A stretch of DNA of 64,000 nt from Lumbricus terrestris. Taxonomy: Eukaryota > Annelida > Clitellata > Crassiclitellata > Lumbricidae. A program made the position numbers and the translations under genes. A model generated the notes under the pieces. It searched no databases. It was given only the letters and a program-made list of their open reading frames with translations, and was not told where the DNA came from. Location: NCBI GenBank assembly GCA_949752735.1, contig OX457047.1, positions 36,095,824 to 36,159,823 on the forward strand. Reading direction: 5' to 3'. Every line of letters starts with the position of its first letter. The stretch's first letter is position 1. Shown here one piece after another: positions 53,401 through 63,811 of this stretch.

Positions 53401-53760
53401 ACGAATCGGTGCGTGAGGAGCTCGGAATAGAGAGAGATGAGACACTACAGCAAACAGCGACTTGGAGGAAATTGAGCTACTTCGGCCATGTGATGAGATC
53501 TAACGATTTGGAGAAGGAGCTGATGACGGCATGCGGTGAGGGAAGGAGGAGACGCGGAAGACCAAGGAAGAGATGGCTGGATGAGGTACAGGAAAAGTCT
53601 GGCATGAACTTGGATGAGCTGAGAGAGGCAACAAGAGAGAGGGGACACTGGAGAGGATACATCAAGAATATCGCCAGAGCTCCAAGAGCTGACGGCACCA
53701 GGTGACCAGGTGAGCGCAAAAAAATATCTAGGATGCAACAGGTTTCAAGCCCCAGCATCA
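50423..53760 (+). mobile_element. RTE/BovB-like LINE, apparently full length
   Basis: The 5' region contains GGAAGGCAATGGCAAACCACC followed closely by TTTGCCAAGAAAATTCATGA, a conserved 5' block I associate with RTE-clade elements. One long frame and a very short 3' region follow. No second ORF and no poly(A) tail are seen, both usual for RTE. I did not resolve a target duplication, so the outer limits are approximate. Confidence 0.85.
50523..53705 (+). CDS. LINE endonuclease/reverse transcriptase, 1060 residues, intact
   Basis: A single uninterrupted frame. An apurinic-like endonuclease occupies about 112-350: GTWNVRS (115-120), LCETRW, VYAPT, MGDFNAKVG, RNQIDYVLVN and GTDHEIIV, all catalytic positions present. 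Reverse transcriptase spans about 560-860: NKAPGHDGIP, ANQAGFRKARGTRDH, FIDYSKAFDCIDH, GVRQGCILSPFLFNLYAE and the catalytic YADD at 803-806. The C-terminal part has YGCETWT, WRKMLRISWTEKRTN and GRRRRGRPRKRWLDEV. The element copies its RNA at a nicked target. The first ATG is arbitrary; translation may begin at Met43/44 or Met66, after the conserved 5' block. Intactness implies recent insertion. Confidence 0.93.
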   Translation: MPTFSWGDLLVTPPYGGVNERARTANGGKAMANHPLSLPRKFMMYPRRKSTIVTKGETLRPEGDLMATEEEHIDESGATGSNEATGPKPKGRPAVDMAMKQRLDMSCKKSMKVGTWNVRSMQSGKMDIIQKEMGRMDIAILGLCETRWKGKGHFRWNGFKIVMSGQEERGRNGVAIMCDRKSADAIMGYNTVSDRVLSVRFRGGRINTTIIQVYAPTAMAAEEEQEAFYLDLQGTIDTTPRGDILVIMGDFNAKVGEDRNGWEEVVGKYGLGVRNEAGERMLEFCDSNELRIMNTWFEQPKRRLYTWTTPDGKHRNQIDYVLVNKRWKSTIKDVRTRPGADCGTDHEIIVATLQLKLKKLKRGKRLTSFDCKGITPEYRVEIMNRFEILERDDSTEEEDANKLWTKMKTAIQETAEKHVPKKTSRKITPWLSKEAIEVAMERRVAKKEGNRDRVKILNKAFQKKAREDKENHLKEMCKEMEEEGKKGRTKELFAKIKEITKTAGPRMGSLKTKDGKIIGDEEEMKARWREYTEELYKEDERVVKENIKIEEVENEPEILEAEVEWAIKQLKDNKAPGHDGIPIELVKAGDEAVVRTITKLCNQIWRTGEWPEDWKRSVFIPIFKKGDARECGNYRTIAMISHTSKILLKIIHKRMEKTIERELPANQAGFRKARGTRDHIANIRWIMERQREYGQEVHMCFIDYSKAFDCIDHTLLWRTLIEMGIPKHLVKLLKGLYVDQEAVIRTEYGDTGKFKIRKGVRQGCILSPFLFNLYAERIMRRAGLEEATEGVRIAGKILNNLRYADDTTLLAGKKDDLAELIRRVRMESEKAGLYFNVKKTKVMTTATWENFEVDGETIEVVSSFTFLGSMLEKEGRCDMEIRRRVTMGKTAMNGLGNIWKDKYVSRETKKRLVRALIFPVVLYGCETWTKTLHMEKKINACEMWIWRKMLRISWTEKRTNESVREELGIERDETLQQTATWRKLSYFGHVMRSNDLEKELMTACGEGRRRRGRPRKRWLDEVQEKSGMNLDELREATRERGHWRGYIKNIARAPRADGTR

Positions 53761-54400
53761 CATATGTATATACTTAATTAAACAGCAATGTACTCCTGGT
53801 ATTAAATTTTTTACATTTTATAGGCAAATAGACACATTTGATTCCCATTGTTTTGTAAACAGACATTATTAACCACTTTAAACAAAGACAATGCTACCTA
53901 ATATAAACAAAGACATCTAAAAACTACTGCGAACAAGACAGTATTAACTACTGTAAACAAATATCATTGTATTCAACTTGGGGTCATTATGTGTCGTAAC
54001 TAGACCCAAATTCATTCCGTAATGACGTAAACTAAGATGTAAAAATATCAGGACTTCGATAAAAATGATCAAACAACTGAAACTGTTAAAAAGTAAGAAA
54101 CATTTGACAGCATGACACAATGAAGTCAAAGGCAAAGCAGAAGGACAAAGGCTTGTTCCATGCTGGTTCATCAGGGCCTAAACACAAGCAAGCCTTTTGA
54201 TGGCATGCAAAAGGGTCACTTTTGATAGGAAACAGTGACTGCATCCTTGTGGATAGCTATGGTAAGCACAAGCTTTATCAGCAGCGGACAATGATGATGA
54301 TAACAAGTACAACAAAACCGAATTAAAATATATCTTGTATCAAACTAAAATTTAAATGCTAGAATTTCCGAATATATGCATGGTCAGTTGGTCTCAAATT
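53761..54400. other. Intergenic, AAAC-rich degenerate sequence
   Basis: ACAAAGACA and ACTACTGTAAACAA words recur imperfectly at 53820-53965. No gene seen. Confidence 0.5.
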
Positions 54401-54402
54401 CA

Positions 54403-54761
<359 letters not shown>

Positions 54762-55620
54762 CATTGTACTGTATTGTAAAGATTACTATTTACACTGTAA
54801 CAATCACTCGACAGACAGAAGCAAAGGTTGCAATAAACTTCCTGTAAAGATATGTACATCCAGAACGAAGAAAATTACACAGCGCAGGAAAATAACAACT
54901 GTCCACACACGGCAGAACGTAAGTGCAAAAGACTCAAAACAAGATCGCAGATACGGTTTCTTCAATGCATGTATACTGAAATGTAAAAACTGATATCATA
55001 GCACTAAGGCAACCAAGCAAAATGGAGCAGAAACTGATATAAAATTACATTAAATGCACGGTACATGCATCGCATGGCACTTAAGTAACATAATACAGCG
55101 CATGATTTAAATCGTTCGTTACATGTATCATTTTCAACCACATTTCTATGAACTTCACTTCAACTAATAACACTTTCTAATTACACTTTCATTGCTCTTC
55201 AAGCTGAACAAAATCTGTGGTAAATCAGGATAAGAAAGCTGATATAGGTAGGACATAAATGTATTTAACATGGCTGTGAAACCAACGTTAATCTTGGGAC
55301 TATCCCTATATAATGCCCAGTTTCATATCTGGCTAATACCCTGTTCCTCCGTGTTACTTTGGTAACTATGTCATTGATTACTTACTATTATGCATCGTCG
55401 TCATCATCCTCATACATCTAATTCTCTCGACATCCAATAAGGTACAAAAGAAAACATCTAACTCTCTTGCCATCCATCTACAAAAGAAAGCTGATGGATT
55501 GCTTTAATTTTCTTCCACATTATGGGTTTCAATCCAAAATAATTTGCACAGAATTCCTGCAGATCAGCCACTTTATCTCCAAAACCCGTGAAAGAACTAC
55601 AAAGATCTATACGCATACAC
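54762..55620. other. Intergenic, nothing recognised
   Basis: Unique-looking sequence without convincing exons. Confidence 0.5.
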
Positions 55621-55621
55621 C

Positions 55622-55832
55622 ACGGGGCACGGTGGTGTAGTGGGTATGTTCGCTGCCTTGCAGCCAGAGGGTTGCAGGTTCGAATCCACCTCAAGCTGCC
55701 GTGTAGGGACCTTGGGCAAGTCCTTCACTTGCAATTGCTCAGTTCTTGGCATAAATCTCCGATTCAGTGTCCGCGCGTAGTCGGGAGCGCTTCTGAGTAG
55801 TAATCTTGAAGGGGCTCTATAACAAGTGCACA
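55622..55832 (+). mobile_element. SINE family A (plus)
   Basis: The best-preserved copy: GGGGCACGGTGGTGTAGTGG head, GGTTCGAATCC B box, GGGCAAGTCCTTCACTTGC body, GTGTCCGCGCGTAGTCGG, and tail GAGCGCTTCTGAGTAG ... GAAGGGGCTCTATAA. Confidence 0.9.
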
Positions 55833-57909
55833 TTCATAAAAACAAATACAAAATACCATTTTCCCTATGCTAGAACACTTAAGCAGAACACACGAACATC
55901 CATCTAACTTCTATATCTAGTTTTCATATTTGCAATATAGTCATCTGTAGTGAAAGTGACAGTTTAATGCTCTGGACATCATCCAAACCCAAACAGCTGT
56001 CAATTGCATGCACCAACTGAAAATTGCACAACCTAATCAAACATTGAACATAATATTGCACTCATCTTGATTGAAATTTTAAAACACTTGATCGTCGGTG
56101 GTTTAATTTATCATACGCAAAGCACTTTATTCTGTACATTGTTTCAAATACTCGTTGCTACCAAAATATTCATGTTCGGAAAAGCCAGTGTTCAAACGCC
56201 ATTCAGATCTTGTACGCTCACACGAGACCGATATAAAATGGTAACAAAACGCAGATCTCCAATTAATCTTGACGAGGCATTAACAGCCAGTGGGGAAAAA
56301 ATACTGCTTGTGGTTACAGTGATGCTAAACACTCTTGATTGTCTAAGAACCTTATAATTAAGTCACCAATTGTCCAGAACATTCTCTGAAAGTCGACCTA
56401 CAACATGATATGCTCCATTAAGCTTACAAATTCAGTCTCTTAAGAGTAGTCTTCGATCCTTCCTTATCAGTCGTGTCCCAAGTTCTTGCTCTCCCCCCAT
56501 CTGCACCATGAGCGTCCTAAAAGCGCATGGACTGTCACCAACTGTCCCCCTACACAACTTTGCCAACAGCGCACCTCTACGCTGCCACTGCCAGGTGGGG
56601 CCTAACTACTGCTGACAATTGATCAAAATTAGAGAGTTTTCATCGTTAGATGGGACATTCCAGTTTTCTGACACCTGATATTAAGAGCGTTGAAGATCTT
56701 GCACATGACATTGAAAATCGATTACTTCGTACAGTGATTCGACTTGACTCAAACGTCATGATTAGCATGTTCCCACAAAAAGTCCATAGGCCGCATAGTC
56801 CACGTCGTCACAGCTTCAAACTCCCGATTAAGGATGAAAGAAATTACATTTCCCTGAGTAATTTACAGATACTCGACCATTGCCCCTCTTTCTGACTTCT
56901 ACCCATTTGATTGAATTATTATAATTTTCTTTATCTTCTTTCTCTTCATTTCTTCATTTGTAACTGGCTGCGGCATTTCAGCAAGAGCTCAATAAAACGA
57001 ATATGTCATCATCACATAACCTTGCCTGTTCAGAATACCGTCTCCCTCTCAAAGGGGTCCCGAGTGGGTGCCATACGACTTCTGATTGATCAACCGATTG
57101 ACAAGAAGTGTCATTACATTAGCATCCTTCCCAAATGTCAAATAGTTTGATGTTCAAACACGATTGTCATCACACAAATGCAAACAGAAACTGCGTCTGT
57201 GTATAACTGAGAAGAAGGCAGCTCAAATAAAAGCCTATGGAACACAAGAGATGAGAAGCCGTCGCCATTCACAAATTCACGGCAAATTACACAACCACCA
57301 ATTCAAAGCCTGGCAAAACTGTACATGCTGAATAATAATTAAAACAAACAAAAATAAAATTATTGAGCACCCATGCAATATAAACAACGTAATATTTACA
57401 AACACAGCCAGCCACATGAGCCAATCTCTCAATCTCTTTTCCGCAAGCGCCTGTATACCATTTTGTTCGATTGCGGTTCCGTTGCGTTTGGAAGTGAAAC
57501 GCCTCCGACGAATCACCTCTGAAGTAGTGCTACATAAACATCTGTAATTACAATAACAAAATATAACGTGTCACAGGGTTGGAGTCTCACAAAATTCGGT
57601 CTGTTCTGTCAATACCATCCAAATTACTCGCCGCACGTACGTATATATTGAAACGTCAACACAACGCCTTTTGCAACTCTCAAACTGCACTGCAACATTG
57701 AAACAAGTGCATGACAAACGTTTCATTGTGCTACATGCGTACACGCTGAAATAAAAAACAAGTCAGCTGACTCAGTGGAACGGTTAAGTGAAGCCGAGAC
57801 GCTTTTATCACCTGCGACACGAATCTGAATTCTCGTCAAAATACTGGAAACTGTCTGAATTTTTTGGCACGAATGACCAGAGGAATTGATCACGAGAAGA
57901 TCTAATCGA
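55833..57909 (-). other. Possible 3' UTR / downstream region of the minus-strand gene
   Basis: No further exon is proven after the stop at 57910. Open frames at 56650-56895 (plus) and 57277-57516 (minus) have mixed, protein-like composition, but no supporting splice sites or family match. Confidence 0.3.
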
Positions 57910-57986
57910 TCATAGAGCATCTTTTTGAACATGATCGTCTTCCGAGAAGAAAAGCGCTTCTGTATGACCGTTTTCTCCACATATAT
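57910..57986 (-). CDS. Unrecognised gene, last exon d
   Basis: Acceptor CTTTGCTTTGTTTAG. The split codon G/AT gives Asp and the frame continues ICGENGHTEALFFSEDDHVQ then KDAL and TGA. Another frame of the same DNA is also open but its phase does not match exon c. Confidence 0.6.
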
Positions 57987-60807
57987 CTAAACAAAGCAAA
58001 GAAATGACATGCTAGACAGGCAAAAATATAACGTTCTTTACACCAATGTGCTGTTCAGTGATGACAAGAAATGCATGATCAGCAATTAATCGAGTCGGAA
58101 ACAATTTAGTACAAATTGGCTAAATGATTGTCAAGCAGCCACATAAATCCCATGTATGCGTGCGTGTGTGTATGTATGTATGTATGTATGTATGTATGTA
58201 TGTATGTATGTATGTATGTATGTATGTATGTATTGTATGTATGTATGCACGCATTCATGTATGTATTGTATGTATGTGCACTTGCTATAGCGCCCCTTCA
58301 AGATTTCTACTCAGAAGTGTTCCAGCCAACAGCGTAGAGACAATAAATCGGAGTTTCACGCTGAAGCGCTGAGCAATTGCGAGTGAAGGACTTGCCCAAG
58401 GTCCCTACGCGGTGGCTTGAGGTGGATTAAAACCTGCAACCCTCCGGCTGCAAGTCAGCGAACATACCCACTACAGCAAAAGAAAGGCAAGGAAAAGACA
58501 AGAAAAAGATAAGGGAAGACAACAATATGGATGGTAAAGTCTGCTTATTAAGTGAATACTTATACACACACTAGGGTGCTAGGTAGTCGAGTAGTTAGTG
58601 TGTTGGACTGTCAAGAGAAAAGTCAGGGGTCAGAATCCCCCATCAAAGCAGAAATTTGGTTCAAGCTTTCTGCTTCACTAGCAACCTTTGGTAACCTCAG
58701 CTATAATGAGTACATTGGCCGTGCACTGTTGGTGGGAAGATGGCGAGGGAGAGGACTTTGGTTACCCACCCTCATAAGCCAAGGCTAAAATGGAAATGAA
58801 GTCGCTTACATTCCAGACTTCATAAACATGGTTGTTTCAGGGCTATCGAATAAGGAACTTCTCGTTTTCTCTTCTTATATCTAAACATTGCTTCTCAGAG
58901 GACAGAAGGACTTGCCCAAGGTCCCTACGCGGTGGCTTGAGGTGGATTCGAACCTGCAACCCTTTGGCTGCAAATCAACGAACATACCCACTACAGCATT
59001 TTGTCAGCATAACAGCAAATGCTCCAACACACATCTCACAACCAGACAACTGTTCCTCGTAAAGATAAAGAAGTTTTTTAACCAAATTGCAGGGTCATAC
59101 CTGCAATAATTCGATGCCACGGCAAAGAAACGTAAGTGAGAAATGAATAGAGTGCCAACGACTTTGGACTACTTCTGCGTTCCTTCCACCAATGCCATCC
59201 ACCTCCGTTAGTGAATGACTTCCCAAGGTCGTCCTTCCGGCACTCGTCAACCGTTTCGTCCGACTCTAAGGAAAAGAGCACAATGTCAGAGTAAAAACAA
59301 TTGTAATAAGGAATAGTGCAAGCGCTGTAAACAAGTGAATAGGGATTCATTAAGTCTACATACTTTTAAATTAACCAAAATCCATGTCACATATAATTTG
59401 AATTTCTTCACAAGACCTTTCAAAGCCTTTCAGAACGTCATGAGTATATGATGCTCATAGCAGGGTGTGATCGTTATCCTTTTTGCCCACGCAGCCACCA
59501 AGCAGAATTGTGCCTTCTCGGTGATTGGCCCCTCGCTTTGGATCTATACAGGCTCCCATTGTCATTGAACTTGTTCCTCACGGTCCAATACAAATCTTTC
59601 TATTCACATCCTGTCCTTTTTAGCCGCACAGGGCTCTGGAGCACTTCTGAGTAGTCGCCTTAAATGGGCGCTATATAAATCCTTGCAATGAATCAATGAA
59701 TGAATGAATGAATACACATTACAAAATGGCGTACAGTCATAGAGAAATCGACATTACAGAAACATTTAAATTTCGCAATTCAAACTGTACGTTGAACACA
59801 TAAAGACAGTAACGTTCGTACAGATTAAACAAACAGCACCACGTGATTGCACAGCAGAGTTTAACACAAGGACAGAAGAAGGTGGAGATTTCTGTACCGT
59901 CTATTGAACTGCTGTTGGTTTGTTCGGAATAGCTGGCGCTCATTCCACTTGCACCGAGGTTCTCCATGTTTGATCGCGACTTCTTCAGACCTATCCGCTT
60001 GAGACTGCCGTGGAAAATGCGATGCCAACCGAAGTCTGGATCACTTGAGCGCCGACTTTGATTATGAAACTGGAATGCAGTGAAAAACAACATCCGTAAA
60101 AAAATGACAACATTTAAACTTTTCATTTGGAATAGCAAACCTATCGATTGCTAAATTCATTCTCAAAGTTTGTATGTGCACTTGTTATAGCGCCCCTTCA
60201 AGATTTCTACTCAGAGGCGCTCCCGACTGCAGCGCGGACACTGTATTGGAGTTTCGCACCGAAACGCAGAGCAATTGTGAGTGAAGGACTTGCCCAAGGT
60301 CCTTACGCGGCCGCATGAGGAGGATTCGAACCTGCAACCCTCCGGCTGCAAGGCAACGAACTTACCCACTACACCACCACGCCCCACAAATCAAATGTGG
60401 CTAAATCAAGAATCAAAGTACAGTCAGTTATTGAGGTAATCACACACCAAAGCACATGAGCAATTGAGAGTGAAGGACTTGCTTGAGATGGATTCGAACG
60501 CGCAACCATCCTCGCTGCAAGGTACCGAACATACCCCCCAGTCCCCTATACCGCCGCACTTCACAAAATACCTCAATGAATGAATGGATGCACTTCAGAA
60601 ATCAACTCAACCCACCTCTTCAGAATTTTCTGCTGAGTTATCGGCCGTTAAGACCTGCGTTGATTGTGCCGCTGGGACAGACGGCTTTGCACAGCTGACG
60701 GCCATTTCAGCGCATCCCTTCCCATTCGGTCCACTCATCTTAATGAACTCGATCCGATCTGGTTCTCTAAACCACCAACTCAGTGGCATTCGTCGGCCGA
60801 GATTTCC
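57910..60807 (-). CDS. Unrecognised spliced gene, C-terminal four exons
   Basis: Minus-strand join 60616-60807, 59898-60069, 59101-59265, 57910-57986. All four have pyrimidine-rich AG acceptors, the three internal junctions have GT donors, and phases agree (0/0, 1/1, 1/1). The 201 codons end in TGA. A Met at residue 7 (MPLSWWFREPDRIEFIKM) may be the start, giving about 195 residues; the preceding acceptor makes an upstream exon likely. The peptide is Ser-rich, with RRSSDPDFGWHRIF, SLKRIGLKKSRSNMENL, an acidic SDETVDECRKDDLG, then WHWWKERRSSPKSLALYSFL, TYVSLPWHRIIADICGENG and an acidic tail. No membrane segment or catalytic motif is seen. I know no family that fits; the Trp/Pro-rich C-terminal third looks like its conserved core. 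Confidence 0.6.
58148..58266. repeat. GTAT microsatellite
   Basis: TATG tetramers with a few interruptions, in the last intron of the minus-strand gene. Confidence 0.95.
58276..58480 (-). mobile_element. SINE family A (minus)
   Basis: Near-full copy inverted: GTGCACTTGCTATAGCGCC at the left and ACATACCCACTACAGCA at the right. Inside the last intron of the unrecognised gene, in the same sense as that gene. Confidence 0.87.
58566..58795 (+). mobile_element. SINE family C (plus)
   Basis: Head GGTAGTCGAGTAGTTAGTG, GTGTTGGACTGTCAAG, B-box-like GGGGTCAGAATCCCCC, then a 150-bp body ending in AAGCCAAGGCTAAAATGG. Related to the 30.0-kb copy. Confidence 0.65.
58906..58998 (-). mobile_element. SINE family A fragment (minus)
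   Basis: Only the head and B-box half: AGGACTTGCCCAAGGTCC, GGATTCGAACCTGCAACCC, CATACCCACTACAGCA. Confidence 0.85.
59101..59265 (-). CDS. Unrecognised gene, exon c
   Basis: Acceptor TGCTCTTTTCCTTAG, donor CAG/GTATGA. The split codon G/AG gives Glu. Encodes SDETVDECRKDDLGKSF, GGGWHWWKERRSSPKSLALY and SLPWHRIIA. Confidence 0.65.
59450..59718 (+). mobile_element. L2-like LINE 3' end fragment
   Basis: Decayed C-terminal coding remnants, then GGAGCACTTCTGAGTAGTC, GGGCGCTATATAAATCC and a TGAA-unit tail, the same 3' end as the 18.4-20.06 kb LINE. It lies between exons b and c of the minus-strand gene. Confidence 0.75.
59898..60069 (-). CDS. Unrecognised gene, exon b
   Basis: Acceptor TTTTTCACTGCATTCCAG, donor GTACAG, 57 codons plus one base. 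Encodes HNQSRRSSDPDFGWHRIFHG, a basic KRIGLKKSRSN segment (possible phosphorylation or nuclear signal) and a Ser-rich tail. Confidence 0.6.
60176..60387 (-). mobile_element. SINE family A (minus)
   Basis: Full inverted copy with GTGCACTTGTTATAGCGCC, CTCCCGACTGCAGCGCGGAC, GGATTCGAACCTGCAACCC and ACACCACCACGCCCC. In the intron between exons a and b. Confidence 0.9.
60455..60560 (-). mobile_element. SINE family A fragment (minus), diverged
   Basis: GAGCAATTGAGAGTGAAGGAC, GGATTCGAACGCGCAACC and TACCGCCGCAC are recognisable. It is shorter through a deletion at the GTCCCTACGCGG region. Confidence 0.75.
60616..60807 (-). CDS. Unrecognised gene, exon a
   Basis: Acceptor TCTTCTGTTGTTAG, donor GTGGGT, 64 codons, phase 0 at both ends. 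Encodes GNLGRRMPLSWWFREPDRI, FIKMSGPNGKGC and a Ser/Ala/Gln-rich end. It may hold the start codon or be internal. Confidence 0.6.
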
Positions 60808-61745
60808 CTAACAACAGAAGACAAACTGAAGACTTGAACGGCTACTACACAAATATGGTTTATACACGGATAGCCATAAACTACATTTGAACAAACAGGA
60901 AAAACTGAAGATTCGAACGCAAATCTTGGGCAACGTTTCCCAAATTGTATTCAATGGAATGAAAGGGTTCTGTGAGCGAGAAGGCAAGAGTTCGTTGAGG
61001 AAATTAGATAAAGGTGTTTTCTAATGTGTGATTAAATCATGAATCAGACATCAAGATAAGGAAGATGTTGTGTGTAAGGTTTCATCTAGGATGAATTCAA
61101 TGGTTAAGCATTCAATGGTTAAAAGTGTTCATACAGCAATTACGGGTTAGAAACGTTTTACCTTCCGCATCAGCTGAGCTACATTGCTATACGAATAGTC
61201 TTATCACCAAGTATAACTATTTTTATTTATTATTACTATTTTTTTATTATTATTATTATTATTCTTAAGTCACAATCAACAGCAGGCAAATTCAACACAG
61301 CACAGAATCAGCACCAGCTACAAAGAAAACGCAAGACACAACCAATGCAAGACACTAGGTACATACAAAAGCCACAACAAACAAGATACAATGAACACAA
61401 GGAGCAGCGAACGCAAGTCAAACTGAAAGACAAGCACAACGAACAAAAGGTACAACGAACCTTTGCCTCGAAGACGCCTTTCAGAGCCTCGTGGCTAACA
61501 CTTCCACGAAACAGCGCCCCCTTGAACGCGCTCAGACAGTCGACAGCGACCAGCTCAACACAGATCATCTCGCTCTCCTGAACGATCTGATTAGCAAACG
61601 CCTAAGACAACAGAAGCAAAACGTGAAACAACAGACAGGTCATCAGAACAATGAGACAGAAGAACTCCATCTCTGACAGTAAAAAACTTGATGTGTAGAA
61701 AAACTAAGAGCATTGATCAGCACATAAGAGACACCGTAAAACACG
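60808..61745. other. Upstream of the unrecognised gene; ATT run at 61205-61265
   Basis: No upstream exon proven. A TTATTATTATT run precedes a CAAC/AGCAC-rich stretch (61280-61460). A plus-strand frame at 61491-61676 (VDSDQLNTDHLALLNDLISK) is helix-like and precedes an L2-like tail, so it may be LINE debris. Confidence 0.4.
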
Positions 61746-61749
61746 CTCA

Positions 61750-61945
61750 GAACATATTTTCATCTTTACGTGAACTTCGGCTTTTGCTCTGGTCGCTGTT
61801 CTCTGCACTCAGTCTCTACAAGTTCTCTACTCTGTTTCTTAGGAAACCTAAAAACCTTTTTATTTAGCCGTGGTTGGGCCGGGAGCGCTTCTGAGTAGCC
61901 TACCTTGAAGAGGCGTTATATAAATTTCTGAAATAAAAACAGGTG
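61750..61945 (+). mobile_element. L2-like LINE 3' tail fragment
   Basis: CTAAAAACCTTTTTATTTAGCC, GGGAGCGCTTCTGAGTAGCC and GAGGCGTTATATAAATTTC. Third copy of this LINE 3' end. Confidence 0.75.
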
Positions 61946-62168
61946 ACTATGTGTTTCCACATGCATGCATGCACGCATGCACACTGTGCATTGCACAGTC
62001 ATCAGGTGGAATAGGATTTTCTTGATTGAGTGTCCCTCTATTTCGAATAGTCTCTCTGTGGCCCGCGTTCCCTTCCACGAGACTTAACTCTATAAATATT
62101 TTAAACCACTCAAGACTTTCCGCTTTGGCCATGCCTGGGGTCGAAAATGCCTCCAAATAGTTATTATA

Positions 62169-63660
62169 TACTAGCTGGGGTACCCGGCGTTGCCCGGGAA
62201 ATTTAGGATTCGACCCGCTCCGGCCACAACCCCACCACACCACACCCCACCACTAAGACCTCCACCGGTACGCCACGCAGGAAATTTTCCACCCACCCCT
62301 CTTCCACTCCCCCACCTCTTCCATCCCCCACAACACACCACCACTAATTCCGATCTCCACCGGTACGCCACCCGTGAAATTTAGGTTTTCGGAGAAAAAG
62401 TTCCCCCGAAAATTTCTCCCACCTCCTACCCACCCCCACAACAGGCCACCACTAACTCCCACCTCCACCGGTACGCCACCCGTGAAATTTTGGTTTTCGG
62501 TCAATTTTGGGGGGGGGGAATTTTTCCCCCCAAATTTCTCCCACCCCTCTTTCACCCCCAGTTCTTCCACCCCCACAACACGCCACCTCTAACTCCGATC
62601 TCCACCGGTACGCCATCCGTGAAATTTTGGTTTTCGGAAAAAATTTGGGGGGGATTTCTCCCCAAAATTCCCCCCACCCCTCTTCCACCCACCCCGCCTC
62701 TTCCACCCTCCCCCGACAACACGCCACCACTAACTCCGATCTCCACCGGTACGCCACTCGTGAAATTTTTTTCCGGAAAATTTTTTGGAGAAAAATCTTC
62801 TTCTCAAAGTTTCCCCTACCCCTCTTCCATCCCCCACCTCTTCCACCCCCTCCCCCAACAACACGCCACCTCTAATTTCGATCTCCACCGGTACGCCACC
62901 CGTGAAATTTTGGTTTTCTGGAAATTTGGGGGGAAGAAATTTTCCCAAAAAATTTCCTGCGCCCCTCTTCCACCCCCACCTTTTCCACCCCCCCACAACA
63001 TGCCACCACTAACTCCGATCTCCACCGGTACGCCACCCGTGAAATTTTGGTTTTCGTTAAATTTTAGGGAAGAAAATTTCCCCCCCAAAATTTTCCCCGT
63101 CCACCGTTCCACCCACCCCACCTCTTCAACCCCCCCCCACAACACGCCATCACTAACTCCGATCTCCACCGGTACGCCACCCGTGAAATTTTGGTTTTCG
63201 GGAAAAAATTTGGGGAAAACCCACCCTGGCCCCCTACCCACCACCCCACCACCCCCACACACCCCACCCCTTCACTCCTCCACCCACTCCACTCCACCCC
63301 TCCCACCGCCTCCACTCCTCCACCCACGACCTTCTAACCCCCCCATCCCCCTCACCCCACCACCACTCCCTCCACCCCCACCTCCCTCCCACAAACCCCC
63401 CCACTCCCACCTCCCTCCCACACCCCCCACCCGCCTCCACCATCGACCTCCACCGGTACCAGACCCATGAATTCCGGACTGGCAAAGGCGCTGTTCTCTA
63501 AACGCTGTCGAACGGCTGCTTTTATACGTATTACGTATAGGAGCCGAAAGAAAAGTGCCGTCGTAAGCTTGAAAGGGCAAAGGCCAACAGGGAAAATGAG
63601 TGTTTTTGGCCCCCACTCTGGCCCCCGTGGTGGCAGAGATTCGCGAACCCCTTCTCTACG
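62169..63660. repeat. Repeat family R, copy 2, with tandemly amplified 140-bp unit
   Basis: Starts AGCTGGGGTACCCGGCGTTG as at 15.98 kb. The word TCTCCACCGGTACGCCACCC with GTGAAATTTTGGTTTTCGG then recurs at about 62268, 62355, 62462, 62599, 62741, 62881, 63019 and 63161; spacing settles at 137-142 bp. A C-rich tract (63225-63450) and a CCCACTCTGGCCCCCGTGG end follow, matching the end of copy 1. The long Pro/Thr-rich plus frame across it is a repeat artefact. Confidence 0.9.
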
Positions 63661-63766
63661 CGTCGGAAGCCGAGACGGACACAGTAGTGAAGGTTTGGAG
63701 TGAAAAGCTCAACAACTGTGGAAATGCATTCCGGTCAAACAGACGGAATCTTCTCTTTATTTATAT

Positions 63767-63811
<45 letters not shown>

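Noticed and set aside
56650..56895. 81-codon plus-strand frame with SVEDLAHDIENRLL
   Set aside because: Composition is protein-like, but no splice sites or family were recognised; left as unassigned flank of the minus-strand gene.
57723..57980. 85-codon minus-strand frame (KTVIQKRFSSRKTIMFKKM) as the real product at this place
   Set aside because: Its phase does not join exon c; the alternative frame ending KDAL fits both phase and acceptor. It cannot be excluded without transcripts.
62490..63470. 326-codon Pro/Thr-rich plus-strand frame
   Set aside because: Tracks the 140-bp tandem repeat and a C-rich tract; no domain.
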